DNA of 64,000 nt from Thalassoglobus neptunius (GCF_007859735.1 NZ_SIHI01000001.1:1100170-1164169); one strand, 5' to 3'; positions 1 through 9,204 are shown, counted from the stretch's first letter. Numbers and translations are program-made. The notes: generated by a model from the sequence alone, not told the origin.

Positions 1-1300
1 TCTGCGACCCTTGCTCAACGGACGTGGCGACGAATATTGCAGGGCGGCCGGATTTGATCGAATCCCGAAGCCAGTTGACCTGCTCTTCATCGCAATTTGT
101 ACCAATGAGCGTCATCGTGATCTCTGGATCGTTGACATCCGGAGGGCTTTCGAGGCTCTCCCAGTCTGTGACAGTTACCTGTCGGTTTGGAGTCGAAGGG
201 AACATCGGTTCGACAAAGAAACGCAACCCCTCTGGTCCTTTCGCATCTTCGTCGCCGAAATACAGAATCTGCACATTCCACGGAGCGGCCGGAGCGACAT
301 AGCTGACGTTATCGAACTCGACATCATCGCCGGTAAGAAGCAGCTTGTGGGCTGTGATTCCCTCTTCAATTTCCGGTGCCCGCACCACTTTCGACTGGCC
401 GGGAGGAACATCGACTCGCGTCTTCGACGGAGATCGATCACTGATTGGATCTTCTAAGTTTTCAAGATGATCACGATCCCATTGAAGATCGAACGTCTCG
501 CTTTGAGCGTTCTTTGAGGATTGAACACGAAGTCGAAGATCTTTGTCGTTGGCGTTTGTTGCGGCGATGATATGGGCGGTCGCGTTGGTCAGCGTGTTTT
601 CAAGTTCAATGATTCGGGGTTCGATATCGACTCCTTCCGGCCATTCATAGCCGCGCAGAACTTCCCAGTGACTCCCTTCCTGAAAGTCGGAGACGACGAC
701 AATCTGTCGGCGGGAGATCTTTCGCTCGCTGTTTTGAGCGAGAAGATCGGCAGCGTAAATCAGTGCATCACCTAACTCGGTTCGTCGTTGAGTCGGCTTG
801 AGTTCGGACAGCCTTTCCTCGGCGGTTGACTGGCGACTGTCGGCGGGCAACTCCTGCCAGTCTTCAAAGCTGATGAGCGAATTCACTTGTTGGTCGAAAG
901 TCAGAAGACTCACAGAATCGCTGGCGGAGACTGAACTCAGTAGCTCGTTCACTTCATCGATCGTACGCTGCCATTGATCGGAGTGGGTCATGCTGGCTGA
1001 TGTATCGACCAGAATTGCGAGACGCCTGCCGACATCTTCCTGTGCGAGGGATTCCTGATGGGAGCGGAAAAACGGACGGGCAAACGCGAAAGCCAGCAGG
1101 AACAGCGCAAGTCCTCGAAGTAGCAGCAGGAGGAGATTGTCGAGCCGGCTGCGTTTCGTCATCCGAGGGGGCGACTGTTCGAGAAACATTAAGCTTCCGA
1201 AAACCTGTCGCCCTTGCGGAGTTCTCCGAATCAGATGAAAGACGATCGGCAGGGTCACAGCCAATCCAGCCAGCAGGTAAAGCGGAGTCAGGAAACTCAT
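1..1300 (-). CDS. BatA/VWA domain membrane protein, C-terminus cut by window edge
   Basis: The reading frame opens at an ATG at 1300 and stays open to base 1, so the gene continues beyond the window. The N-terminus (MSFLTPLYLLAGLAV) is a typical BatA segment: a first membrane helix at about residues 5-25, then RRTPQGR and FGSLMFLEQSPPR. A second helix (LLLLLLRGLALFLLAFAFARP) lies near residues 58-80. A von Willebrand A domain follows with the metal-site signature DTSASM near residue 105. Such proteins are usually encoded beside DUF58 and MoxR ATPase genes and are thought to act in envelope or complex assembly, but their substrates in planctomycetes are unknown. The gene lies 44 bp downstream of the DUF58 gene on the same strand, so the two are probably co-transcribed. 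Confidence 0.85.
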   Translation of the reverse strand, partial: MSFLTPLYLLAGLAVTLPIVFHLIRRTPQGRQVFGSLMFLEQSPPRMTKRSRLDNLLLLLLRGLALFLLAFAFARPFFRSHQESLAQEDVGRRLAILVDTSASMTHSDQWQRTIDEVNELLSSVSASDSVSLLTFDQQVNSLISFEDWQELPADSRQSTAEERLSELKPTQRRTELGDALIYAADLLAQNSERKISRRQIVVVSDFQEGSHWEVLRGYEWPEGVDIEPRIIELENTLTNATAHIIAATNANDKDLRLRVQSSKNAQSETFDLQWDRDHLENLEDPISDRSPSKTRVDVPPGQSKVVRAPEIEEGITAHKLLLTGDDVEFDNVSYVAPAAPWNVQILYFGDEDAKGPEGLRFFVEPMFPSTPNRQVTVTDWESLESPPDVNDPEITMTLIGTNCDEEQVNWLRDSIKSGRPAIFVATSVEQGSQ

Positions 1301-1344
1301 GGAGACCATCCGTTTCGTGTTGTCTCAAGGTCGTCTTGGAACCG

Positions 1345-2289
1345 TCATTGCCGTCGAGTTTGAGTGACTCGCAATCGCGTTTCCAGAAAATCGAGCATTG
1401 CGATTTCGATCGGGGAATCTGTCGTCAGGCGAGAAACATAAATCCCGAGTCCGTCACAAATCGCAGAGACCTGATCGAGGTGTTCCTGCAGCCGTTTTTG
1501 ATATTGCGACCGCGCTTGCTCTGGATCGACGAAAAGTTCCTGACCGGTTTCTGCATCGAGAAAGACAGCAGGTTGGTCGAAATCGAAACTCATCTCGGTG
1601 GGATCGAGAACCTGAAAGACAACCACTTCATTTCCCCCAGCCCGCAAGTAGCCAAGGCGAGACTGCAGCACATCGACATTTGTCAGAAAGTCCGACATGA
1701 CGACGAAAAGTCCCCTCTTGCGGACCCGTTCCGCTGCTTCTTCCAAAGCGGCATTAATTCCCGAAGAAGTTCCTTCCGGAGCGGATTCGAGGCTCGTCAG
1801 CAGTCGGCGGAGTTGTCCAACTCGAAAACGGGCGGGAATGAATTCATCGACCTTGTCGGAAAAACGAAACAGCCCAACGGCGTCTCGTTGCTGCGTGAGA
1901 AAATAGGCCAACGTCGCAGCGAGTGTTTTTGCGTAATCTTCTTTCGAGTAGCCGAGCGATCCGAATGTCATCGAACGGGAATTATCGACGATGAGATGGC
2001 ACCGGAGGTTGGTTTCGTCTTCGAATCGCTTGATGTAATACCGGTCAGAGCGGGCAAAGAGTCGCCAGTCCAGATAGCGGAGATCGTCTCCAGTCGAGTA
2101 TTGCCGGTACTCCGTAAATTCTACTGAGAACCCATGATACGGGCTGCGATGGATTCCGTTCATCAGCCCTTCGACAACAGACTTCGCCCGCAATTCGAGC
2201 GACTTGATCTGCATCAGCGACTGGGAATCGATGTACGAGGGGGGCGGGTACGGACGCGGTTCAGAACTCGAAGAACTTGGCATTGCCAC
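1345..2289 (-). CDS. DUF58 domain-containing protein
   Basis: The 314-residue protein has the DUF58 signature near residues 50-110: a Gly-rich hydrophobic stretch, then EFTEYRQYSTGDDLRYLDWR and a VWA-like strand with DNSRSM. The rest fits a VWA-type fold (FVVMSDFLTNVDVL). No clear membrane helix is seen, so it is probably cytoplasmic. DUF58 proteins usually pair with MoxR AAA+ ATPases and BatA-type VWA proteins. A BatA-type gene follows directly, but no moxR is seen here; one could lie to the left of the window. The start at 2289 gives a Ser/Pro-rich N-terminus (MAMPSSSSSEPRPYPPP), and a later start near residue 27 is possible. It is divergent from sucD. Confidence 0.9.
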   Translation of the reverse strand: MAMPSSSSSEPRPYPPPSYIDSQSLMQIKSLELRAKSVVEGLMNGIHRSPYHGFSVEFTEYRQYSTGDDLRYLDWRLFARSDRYYIKRFEDETNLRCHLIVDNSRSMTFGSLGYSKEDYAKTLAATLAYFLTQQRDAVGLFRFSDKVDEFIPARFRVGQLRRLLTSLESAPEGTSSGINAALEEAAERVRKRGLFVVMSDFLTNVDVLQSRLGYLRAGGNEVVVFQVLDPTEMSFDFDQPAVFLDAETGQELFVDPEQARSQYQKRLQEHLDQVSAICDGLGIYVSRLTTDSPIEIAMLDFLETRLRVTQTRRQ

Positions 2290-2422
2290 ACTCTCCTCGA
2301 CAGGGCTTCATCTGGTCTTCAATATTGTAATGACTCCACAATTGATCCGCGAACAGATCGAACTCTTTTCATCGCTTCCGTCCGGGTGGTGTCTCCTCTA
2401 AACTGCCAGTGCACCCGAGTTT

Positions 2423-2441
2423 CTGAGGAGCGTCTCCTCAG
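2423..2441 (+). promoter_or_regulatory. Hairpin in the sucD leader
   Basis: CTGAGGAG (2423-2430) and CTCCTCAG (2434-2441) form a perfect 8-bp stem with a 3-base loop. It lies about 50 bases before the likely sucD start at 2492 and just before an alternative in-frame ATG at 2444. No T-run follows, so it is not an ordinary terminator for the plus strand. It could shape the leader RNA or act as a dyad operator. Function is unknown. Confidence 0.45.
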
Positions 2442-2491
2442 GGATGAATCGCACTGATTTCTATCCAGTATCCCCAAGTTCAAGCGAATCC

Positions 2492-3397
2492 ATGGCTATT
2501 CTCGTCGACAAAAATACGAAGATCATTACTCAGGGAATCACCGGTCGAGCGGGACTGTTTCATTCTCAGAAGTGTCGCGAGTACGCCACAGAACATCGTC
2601 CGGGCGAGTCTGTTTTGGTCGGTGGAGTGACTCCGGGAAAAGGGGGCGAGGAAGTCGACGGATTTCCCGTCTATGATTCTGTTGCAAAGGCAATTTCGGA
2701 AACTGGAGCAAATACCTCACTCATTTTCGTGCCGCCTCCGTTCTGTGCCGACGCGATCATGGAAGCGGCCGACGCGGGAATTGAGCTGATTGTCGCCATC
2801 ACTGAAGGCATTCCTGTGCTGGACATGGTTCGAGTGAAGAAATTCCTCGCTACAAAGCCGAATTCACGGTTGATTGGTCCCAACTGCCCCGGAATCATCA
2901 CTCCCGGTGTTGCGAAGATCGGAATCATGCCGGGATACATTCATCAACCCGGTTCCGTCGGGCTGATCAGCAAGAGTGGAACACTCACTTACGAAGCTGC
3001 CTGGCAACTCGGAAATATCGATCTCGGACAGTCGACAGCTGTCGGAATCGGGGGCGATCCGATTATCGGGACGACGTTTATCGATCTGCTTGAAATGTTC
3101 GAAAACGATCCGGAAACCAAGTCGATTCTGATGATTGGTGAAATCGGTGGAGACGCCGAAATTCAGGCTGCGGAATACATTCAAAGCAACGTTACGAAAC
3201 CCGTTGCTGCCTTCATCGCCGGAAAGACAGCCCCTCCTGGCAAACGCATGGGACACGCAGGAGCGATTATTTCTGGAGGAAGCGGAACCGCTGAAGAGAA
3301 AATCAACGCCCTCGAAAAAGCCGGTGTCGAAGTGGCGGCAAGCCCGGCGGACATGGGATCAGCGATGAAGCGAGCGATCGAAAAGCACAATTCGTAG
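2492..3397 (+). CDS. sucD: Succinyl-CoA ligase (ADP/GDP-forming) subunit alpha
   Basis: The product converts succinyl-CoA and NDP to succinate and NTP in the TCA cycle, together with the beta subunit SucC. The N-terminus [21 protein letters not shown] is the CoA-binding Rossmann start of SucD. The active-site region [17 protein letters not shown] carries the phosphorylated His near residue 250. At 301 residues it matches the family's usual length of about 290-300. An in-frame ATG at 2444 would add 16 residues, but the family starts at the ATG chosen here. No sucC lies next to it, which is unusual because the two are often an operon. The gene stands alone, divergent from DUF58, and the next gene downstream is a broken transporter. 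Confidence 0.95.
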   Translation: MAILVDKNTKIITQGITGRAGLFHSQKCREYATEHRPGESVLVGGVTPGKGGEEVDGFPVYDSVAKAISETGANTSLIFVPPPFCADAIMEAADAGIELIVAITEGIPVLDMVRVKKFLATKPNSRLIGPNCPGIITPGVAKIGIMPGYIHQPGSVGLISKSGTLTYEAAWQLGNIDLGQSTAVGIGGDPIIGTTFIDLLEMFENDPETKSILMIGEIGGDAEIQAAEYIQSNVTKPVAAFIAGKTAPPGKRMGHAGAIISGGSGTAEEKINALEKAGVEVAASPADMGSAMKRAIEKHNS

Positions 3398-3467
3398 CAT
3401 CGGCCGCGTGCCCTCAGCTTCCAACGGAAAATCCCCGTCGTGAGTTGTCCACTGCTTCGTTCAACAA

Positions 3468-3904
3468 GTGGAGGAAACCGAGTTGGATCGATGGGTTGTT
3501 GATGCCATCCTGGCGATGTTGTTCGCCGGAGTGACGGCAGTGATCGCGAAGCAGGGACTCGAAGGCATCTCGAGCAAATGGGGGCTTGCCGTTCGGACGA
3601 TGTTCGTTCTTGCGACAGTCATCGCGATCGCCTTTTTTCGTGTTCCGGTCGCGGAGGTGAAGTCGATCAGGTGGTCACCTGTCACCTTCCTCAGCTTCTC
3701 GGCAGCCATGACCCCTCTGTTTGGACACTTCTATTCTCGAGCCATTTCGAACCGAAAATTCTCGACGGTCACAGCCATCGATAAGGGAAGTTTCATCGTC
3801 GCTGTGCGACTGGCCTCGATGATTTGGATGAGCGAATTTCCTCGCAAACAATGATCGGCACGACGCTGATCTTCGCGGGTTTGGCCATCGTGGTACTTCA
3901 GTAA
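3468..3904 (+). pseudogene. EamA/DMT-type small transporter, frameshifted near its C-terminus
   Basis: The frame from 3468 to 3854 encodes a hydrophobic protein resembling a single EamA domain of about 140 residues: AMLFAGVTAVIAKQGLEGIS, a second helix, and the late AIDKGSFIVAV motif. It then stops at SEFPRKQ. The expected last helix (TMIGTTLIFAGLAIVVLQ, stop at 3902-3904) is present in another frame from about 3848. One indel between about 3835 and 3850 therefore explains the break. The start may be the TTG at 3483, which has GAGGA 7 bases upstream, rather than the GTG at 3468. EamA proteins export small metabolites, but the substrate here cannot be told. A real shortened protein or a sequencing error is also possible. 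Confidence 0.7.
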
Positions 3905-4168
3905 AAGTTTCAGTACGACGAAGATCGTTTGCATCTCCGTTGATGGAATTCCACGGCGAGGCACTTGACGAAGCGGGGGCAAACATGCAGACTCGGTATT
4001 CAACACTCAATGAGGAAGTCGAGGCGGATTGACCTGTTCCCAGCCTCTCCATGATCGCGACAGCGCGGGTCTCTGCTGTTGCAGCGACAAGAAAACAGTT
4101 GCGTCGATGTCGAGTCGATGCGCTCTTTCCTCAACAAACATCACCCCTTCGAGATCGGTGTATCTGAC

Positions 4169-5437
4169 ATGGAATCGGTGAGCGCGACGAAACCTGCGGA
4201 CACAAATTTCAAACTCCGCTTTCATCCCCGTGTTTTGGGAACGGCCGCACCGGTCTTTCCTGGATTCGAAATTGATATTTGCGATCGAGTGACAGACGAG
4301 GAAAAACCGGATGCTGTCTGGCATCGCGATCGTGCGAAGAAAATGCTCGCTGCGCATCCGGAAATCAAAGAGTTGTTTGGTCCGACCCTTTCGACAGGGT
4401 ATTGGTGCGTCCTCGTGAGCAGCTTGCAAGTCGTCATGGCATGGCTTGTTTGCAGCCAACCACTTTGGGTGACGTTCGTCGCTGCATATGTGATTGGATC
4501 GTGGATCAACATTAATCTGTTTCTGTTGGCACACGAATGTAATCACCATCTTGTCTTCAAGTCAGGCAAGTGGAATCGCTGGTTGTATACCTTCACGACG
4601 CTTCCGATGTTTCTTTCTGGCCATCACACGTGGTGGGTGGAACATCATGTTCACCACAACGATATGGGAGCTACCAAAGACTTTATTAAACGGCGGCGAA
4701 GTTTCTTTTTGGCCACCAAAATTAAAGACTCGATGCCATACACCCGCGGTCCCTTGTACGACTTCTGTTCCTGGGCATTAACTCCGCTCTTCTTCCCGTA
4801 TTCCGGGATCATGTTGATCACTCAAGTCTTGCGATCAGCCGTCGGATTGGTCGTCTACTTCGTGAGCCTTCCGTTCCGTCGCCGTCTCGATCCGAGCGAT
4901 AAAACACTGGCGATTCTGGCGGACGAGCATCTCGTCAGCGGCTATCAGCGATACGGAATTCGTTTGTGGGGTGTGATTTATCCGATTCTCAGCCTCGGAC
5001 TTGTCGGCGGCCTGTTCTTCTTTGGGGGTTGGAAAGCTGTCCTGTACCTGTTTTTAAGTCAGCTGTTCATGACGGGCTTCCTGCATCCGTTGTTGTTCGG
5101 AATGATCCTGAGCAACTCGCATTTCCATGGACACAAAGAGTATCAACCGTCAACGTCTTATTACGGATGGTTAAACAAGATCAGCTTCAACTTTGGACTC
5201 CACACCGAGCATCATGATATCTCGGGAATCGCCTGGAGCCGATTGCCACAGATGTGCAAAATGGCCCCGGAGTTTTATGACGATCTCCTCAAGACAAACT
5301 CGTACACCAAGCTCGCGTTTCAGTTTGTCTTCTGTCCAAGAGACCAGTTTGAATTGCGCTTCGACAACGAGATTCACCGTAACACGGAAATCTTCACTGA
5401 AGAACCGTCTCAGAATCCGGCTCCGGTTTCGACATAA
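4169..5437 (+). CDS. Sphingolipid delta-4 (dihydroceramide) desaturase-like membrane enzyme
   Basis: This is a membrane di-iron desaturase with three histidine boxes: HECNHH (residues 122-127), HHVHH (159-163) and HTEHH (345-349). It resembles the DEGS family at both ends. The N-terminal block HRDRAKKMLAAHPEIKELFG matches the Lipid_DES domain that precedes the desaturase domain in dihydroceramide desaturases. The C-terminal NFGLHTEHHD, then IAWSRLPQMCKMAPEFYDDL, parallels the DEGS pattern NEHHDFP..LP..R.IAPEYYD. Hydrophobic segments lie near 77-120, 210-250 and 290-325. The family adds a 4,5-trans double bond to a sphingoid base, but the bacterial substrate is unproven. In-frame starts exist at 4079 (TTG) and 4118 (ATG), and the chosen ATG is uncertain. 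No serine palmitoyltransferase is nearby. Confidence 0.8.
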   Translation: MESVSATKPADTNFKLRFHPRVLGTAAPVFPGFEIDICDRVTDEEKPDAVWHRDRAKKMLAAHPEIKELFGPTLSTGYWCVLVSSLQVVMAWLVCSQPLWVTFVAAYVIGSWININLFLLAHECNHHLVFKSGKWNRWLYTFTTLPMFLSGHHTWWVEHHVHHNDMGATKDFIKRRRSFFLATKIKDSMPYTRGPLYDFCSWALTPLFFPYSGIMLITQVLRSAVGLVVYFVSLPFRRRLDPSDKTLAILADEHLVSGYQRYGIRLWGVIYPILSLGLVGGLFFFGGWKAVLYLFLSQLFMTGFLHPLLFGMILSNSHFHGHKEYQPSTSYYGWLNKISFNFGLHTEHHDISGIAWSRLPQMCKMAPEFYDDLLKTNSYTKLAFQFVFCPRDQFELRFDNEIHRNTEIFTEEPSQNPAPVST

Positions 5438-5528
5438 ACCTTTGAAGACAGTCGGGCTTCTGCGGGACGTTGTTCTGCCGAGCAGATCGTGAGTCTCAGA
5501 ACGAGACGAAGAAACGCCGTCGACTGGA

Positions 5529-6119
5529 CTATGCAGGACTGTCCAGTCCGCGTTCTTTACGAACGGCAAGCACTTCCTGATAAACCTGATCCACAAGCTG
5601 TGAGTTCAGGCTGATCGCGTTGTACTGAATCACATTCACGATGAGATTGGCAAGCAGAGTCGTCAGTGCCAGCGTGAAATGAATCTTGTCCGCGTAATTC
5701 ATTTGCGTGTTCGAAGCGGGGTCGGCAACCGCTCCGAAGGCTCCGGTCGTCAGAATGAGAATCAGGCAAAGCATCATTCCCGGGAGGACTTGGTACTTCA
5801 ACTGAATGTTCCTTCGACGGGCCGCTTCGTCGAAATGGTACGCATCGCTCGTTTCCTGAATCCAGCGACCCGTTCCCATGAAGTACGTCAAAACGATCGC
5901 GTGGACGAGCAGTGCGAACGAAGCCGCAGCGAGGGCGAACAGAAAATGAATCGAGACATGCTGCCGTGCCACTTCAGAAAGTGAACTCGCGTCTTCGATT
6001 CTCCATCCGAGATAGAAGGTGACAAAGAGCGCACTGTTGCCCAGTAATGCGAGAAACAAGAAAATCTGGTTCACGAAAATTCTCCAATATGACACCCCTG
6101 TTTCGGATGTCGAAATCAT
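5529..6119 (-). CDS. Hypothetical four-helix membrane protein
   Basis: I do not recognise a family. The 196-residue product has four likely membrane helices, near residues 14-38, 57-80, 113-131 and 147-167. A charged loop between helices two and three (HFDEAARRRNIQLKYQ) and a basic C-terminal tail (YQEVLAVRKERGLDSPA) are probably cytoplasmic. His residues occur in or near helices one and two (RQHVSIHF, LVHAIV), but there is no clear haem or metal motif. It ends facing the desaturase gene and starts 210 bp before a small zinc-ribbon gene on the same strand. Confidence 0.7.
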   Translation of the reverse strand: MISTSETGVSYWRIFVNQIFLFLALLGNSALFVTFYLGWRIEDASSLSEVARQHVSIHFLFALAAASFALLVHAIVLTYFMGTGRWIQETSDAYHFDEAARRRNIQLKYQVLPGMMLCLILILTTGAFGAVADPASNTQMNYADKIHFTLALTTLLANLIVNVIQYNAISLNSQLVDQVYQEVLAVRKERGLDSPA

Positions 6120-6146
6120 CAGGTGATGACTCGCTTGTCAGACGAT

Positions 6147-6329
6147 TCACTCGCGGTCTGCTCGACAGGTGATCGATCCGTCTGAGTTGATTTCAACGAC
6201 GATCACCATGGGACAACAGCAGATCGGGCAATCTTCGACATACTCCTGATTTTGTCCCTGACTCAAATCGATTGGAATCAGAATCTCCTCGCCGCAACTG
6301 GCACAAACGTAAGTTGCTTCATCGTCCAT
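6147..6329 (-). CDS. CPXCG-motif cysteine-rich small protein
   Basis: This 60-residue acidic protein carries CASCGEE near the N-terminus and CPICCCP in the middle, giving two Cys pairs that should bind one zinc ion. It matches the CPXCG Cys-rich family of about 60 residues, whose role is unknown. Both the length and the order of the Cys pairs fit. The start ATG at 6329 is the only sensible one. It lies between a secreted esterase gene and a membrane protein gene, both on the same strand. Confidence 0.85.
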   Translation of the reverse strand: MDDEATYVCASCGEEILIPIDLSQGQNQEYVEDCPICCCPMVIVVEINSDGSITCRADRE

Positions 6330-6429
6330 TATGTCGCTCCCGAGACCGAAAGAGCATCATAGTCGCTTGTCGAGAATGCGATAGCGGTCTGTTCCCGCTC
6401 GCAAAGCTTTCTCCTGCAAGAGAGAGCGA

Positions 6430-7935
6430 TTACTGATTCTGAAACTTTCGGTACTGATCCGCAATCTGCTGGTCGATGCGTTGATGAAGCCCTCCCTGGA
6501 AGAGATTCATGTGATCGCGACCTTTGAAGAGAGTCACTTCCGCATCGCTTCCGAGACCGTCGAGCGTCTCGTCGAGAAGAACCGTCGCCCCTTCGAGATA
6601 GAAGTTATCAACGTCGCCCATGAAGACGTGAATCTTCCCGTTCAAGTGAGGGCTGAGGTCCGACCAGTCCTCTTTCAGAATCAGGCTGATGTCATACTTT
6701 TTCCACGTCTCCGCCACAGATGTGTCGATTTCCCCGGTCTTTCGATCCCAAAGCGGGAGCGGATTCCCATCGTCCCCGCGCGGGCTGAAAACGGCCTCAA
6801 AGCTGTGAAGCTGTCCTCCGGGACCGAGCACGTATTCCATATCTGAAAAGTCGTTGTACCAGATCAGAATTTGACCTTTCATGCGGGCGAGCGGACGTCG
6901 TTTCCCGTATTGGTCCGTGAACATGTTTTCCCCCGGCTGATAGAGATTGATCCGTTGGAAATCTCGGAAGTCGACCGGATCGGGCGAAGTGCTCCAGACA
7001 CCCCCAAACACTTCCGGATAAGCGACTTGCAGCCACAAGGAACTCCAGCCTCCGGAAGAGTGCCCCGTGAGGAATCGACCATATTCGCGGGCGTCGGTTC
7101 GAAAGCGGCGATCAATTTCGGGAATGAGTTCTTCAACCAATGCGTCTCCCCAGGGACCATTGTTTTCAGAATTTGCGAAAACGTGGTGACCGAGAGGGCA
7201 CTCCGGATCGAGCATCACCTTGATGAAGGAAACGCCGTCCGTGTTGGTTGGAGGTGCGAGAAGTCGGTTCCATCCGTAGCGGTAAGTTCCCCCGAATCCC
7301 GGAATCTCGTAGATCACGGGATAGCGTTTGTCCGGATTTTGATCGTAGTCCTCAGGGACAACTACGGACGCCTTCAAAGAGACCGGGCGTTGATGGAAGT
7401 CGCTAAGCAGCTGGGACTTAAGCTCAACAACGTGCACGCGGTCGTTCTTTGCGACTTCAACGGGGGGAACGATCTTGTCGACCGTCAATAACGTGACTTC
7501 TTGTTCGGAGAGTTCGGAAACATCGCTGTAGGCGTTTCCGGGACCGGTTCCGACGGTCCGCTCCCAGGGATTGAGTCGAACGACCGCCTGAGCGGATTGC
7601 CCAACGAGAGACGAGAAATCGACATCCCGGGGAAACTTCAGCAGTCCCGGAGTCTCTGGGGTGAGAGTGACCGTTTTTTCAGGTGTCCAGTTTGAAACAT
7701 CGAGAGAAATGATCGGTTCTGGCCGAAACCAGTTCGGGCCGTTTCTGGGCTCTGACTGCCCCGACGTAAAGAAGACATAGACCCGTCCGGAAAAATTCTC
7801 GACTCCGAGGTTCGGGGCGAGCTTGATTTGGATTTCCTGGGTGCGGGCTGCATCAGGCCAGAGGAGGAAGAGTGCGGAGAATGCGATTAAGCATAGAACC
7901 AGTCGAGAGATACGACGCATAGAGTTCGTTTCCAT
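6430..7935 (-). CDS. Secreted alpha/beta-hydrolase (esterase D-type)
   Basis: The N-terminus (MRRISRLVLCLIAFSALFLLW, from a second Met at residue 6) is a signal peptide. A beta-rich domain up to about residue 160 is followed by an esterase-like hydrolase fold: YPVIYEIPGFGGTYRYGW for the oxyanion region, then GRFLTGHSSGGWSSLWL with the nucleophile Ser in G-H-S-S-G near residue 290. The Asp and His are probably late, the His in GRDHMNLFQGG near residue 470. The fold resembles bacterial enterochelin-esterase-like enzymes, which cleave ester bonds outside the cytoplasm, but the substrate is unknown. At 501 residues it is longer than a bare esterase because of the N-terminal domain. It is transcribed alone. 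Confidence 0.85.
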   Translation of the reverse strand: METNSMRRISRLVLCLIAFSALFLLWPDAARTQEIQIKLAPNLGVENFSGRVYVFFTSGQSEPRNGPNWFRPEPIISLDVSNWTPEKTVTLTPETPGLLKFPRDVDFSSLVGQSAQAVVRLNPWERTVGTGPGNAYSDVSELSEQEVTLLTVDKIVPPVEVAKNDRVHVVELKSQLLSDFHQRPVSLKASVVVPEDYDQNPDKRYPVIYEIPGFGGTYRYGWNRLLAPPTNTDGVSFIKVMLDPECPLGHHVFANSENNGPWGDALVEELIPEIDRRFRTDAREYGRFLTGHSSGGWSSLWLQVAYPEVFGGVWSTSPDPVDFRDFQRINLYQPGENMFTDQYGKRRPLARMKGQILIWYNDFSDMEYVLGPGGQLHSFEAVFSPRGDDGNPLPLWDRKTGEIDTSVAETWKKYDISLILKEDWSDLSPHLNGKIHVFMGDVDNFYLEGATVLLDETLDGLGSDAEVTLFKGRDHMNLFQGGLHQRIDQQIADQYRKFQNQ

Positions 7936-8223
7936 TGGGGATGAAAGTCCGTCTCTGAAGCTGTGACGAACTTCGTCGCTGTCCAGCTACGTTCAGAAAT
8001 TCTCAAAATTCCTGTCAGAATTGACGAACCTTTCCAGGTGGGAATGAGTCACAAAGCGTAGAAGAAAGTATACACCTTCGCACGGGACTCGTCTTTCTTT
8101 CGAGCCCTTGAGAAAGTACTCTTTCAGCCACAGCTGATGATCATCTCGTTCGATGTACTCGTCGGCGAGTTATTCTGTTTATGTGTTTTCCAGAGACTGC
8201 GACACGTTCGCAGGAGGTGCAAT

Positions 8224-8557
8224 TATGACACAGCACATCACCACAACCGGCAATCAAGTCCACGGAACCACTGGCAACGTCCATGTGCAAGCCGTTACAG
8301 CCGTACGTGAAGAGTGTGTCGTCGTACGCACAGACTCAGGAAAACGGCTATCCAAACGCCCCAAGGATTGGTCGCGCTTTTATCAAAGCGGCGACGGATC
8401 CGAGTGTTGTATTGAACACTCACAGATTGGGGAAGCTTGTCGTTACGCCGGGGCACTCCCGGCGCCCGCGTGGGCGGCGATCTCAATGTACCGAATGTCG
8501 GACATGCCGAGGTCGACCTCGCGGAGCATGAATGCCAGTAGCTCGATTTCCTTATGA
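8224..8557 (+). CDS. Small hypothetical ORF with strong ribosome site (uncertain)
   Basis: AGGAGGT at 8211-8217 lies 6 bases before an ATG at 8224, one of the best ribosome sites in the window. The frame runs 110 codons and begins MTQHITTTGNQVHGTTGNVH. Its later part (RYAGALPAPAWAAISMYRMS) looks less protein-like than short stretches in the other two frames, such as DPSVVLNTHRLGKLV and DLNVPNVGHAEVDLAEHE. The region may therefore be a decayed or frameshifted gene, or only the first part may matter. No family is recognised. It points the same way as the ECF sigma gene 650 bp downstream. Confidence 0.4.
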
Positions 8558-8987
8558 GGAAATGTTGAACCCTCGCCGGATTCGTTCGGCGGAATTTGTT
8601 CAGCCGTTTCTCATCGGCCAGTGATTGGAAATCAGCCTGAGCGGTCCACGTGACCATTCAGTCTTGAAGCCAATTGCTGTCCGTCCGGAAAGCTGTCGTC
8701 GACTCATTCACGATCCTGTGTTCGAGAATGGGACTTCTAACAGCTTTTCGGGATGGCAATTTCCCACTGACGTTCACCTCAGCGAGTGCTCCATCTCCGC
8801 CACTTTCGGAGTCATGGTCATTCGCTGTCGTCGTGGGTCGACGCACTCTGTGTTCTCGCAGACCGGTCAGTTCGGACAACTGCGTCGACCATCCTTCTCC
8901 AATTCGAGCGTTACCGCTCATTCACCCTTAGCGGACTCCCTGTACTCACACACTTGTGTCGGGAGCCAACACAGACAGGAAGTAATC

Positions 8988-9116
8988 ATGGAAATCGTCA
9001 CAACCTACGTTCAGGTCCCACACGTAATGAAACCCTGGCGACTTGTACGACGATTTGAACGCGCTTCCTTTAAGAGAGAGCGCGATATCAACAAAAGGTT
9101 CGACATCTTCTACTAA
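8988..9116 (+). CDS. Small basic 42-residue protein ahead of the sigma factor (tentative)
   Basis: An ATG at 8988 is preceded by AGGAAG about 6 bases upstream and opens a 42-codon frame ending in TAA at 9116. The product begins MEIVTTYVQVPHVMKPWRL and is rich in Arg and Lys in its second half (RRFERASFKRERDINKRFD). It is predicted soluble and strongly basic. I recognise no family. It sits 88 bp before the ECF sigma factor start on the same strand, so the two may be co-transcribed. The upstream frame is open back to 8625, but that part looks non-coding. Confidence 0.45.
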   Translation: MEIVTTYVQVPHVMKPWRLVRRFERASFKRERDINKRFDIFY

Positions 9117-9204
9117 CAAAAACGAGAGACCGTCCAACAGTTGTCTGATGAAACGGACCGACCGGAAAGTCTCATGACGCACCCATATGATGGGGAGGCG
9201 ATAA

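Noticed and set aside
1000-2127. 375-residue frame on the plus strand over the DUF58 gene
   Set aside because: The minus-strand DUF58 domain is clear, and this frame has no recognisable domain.
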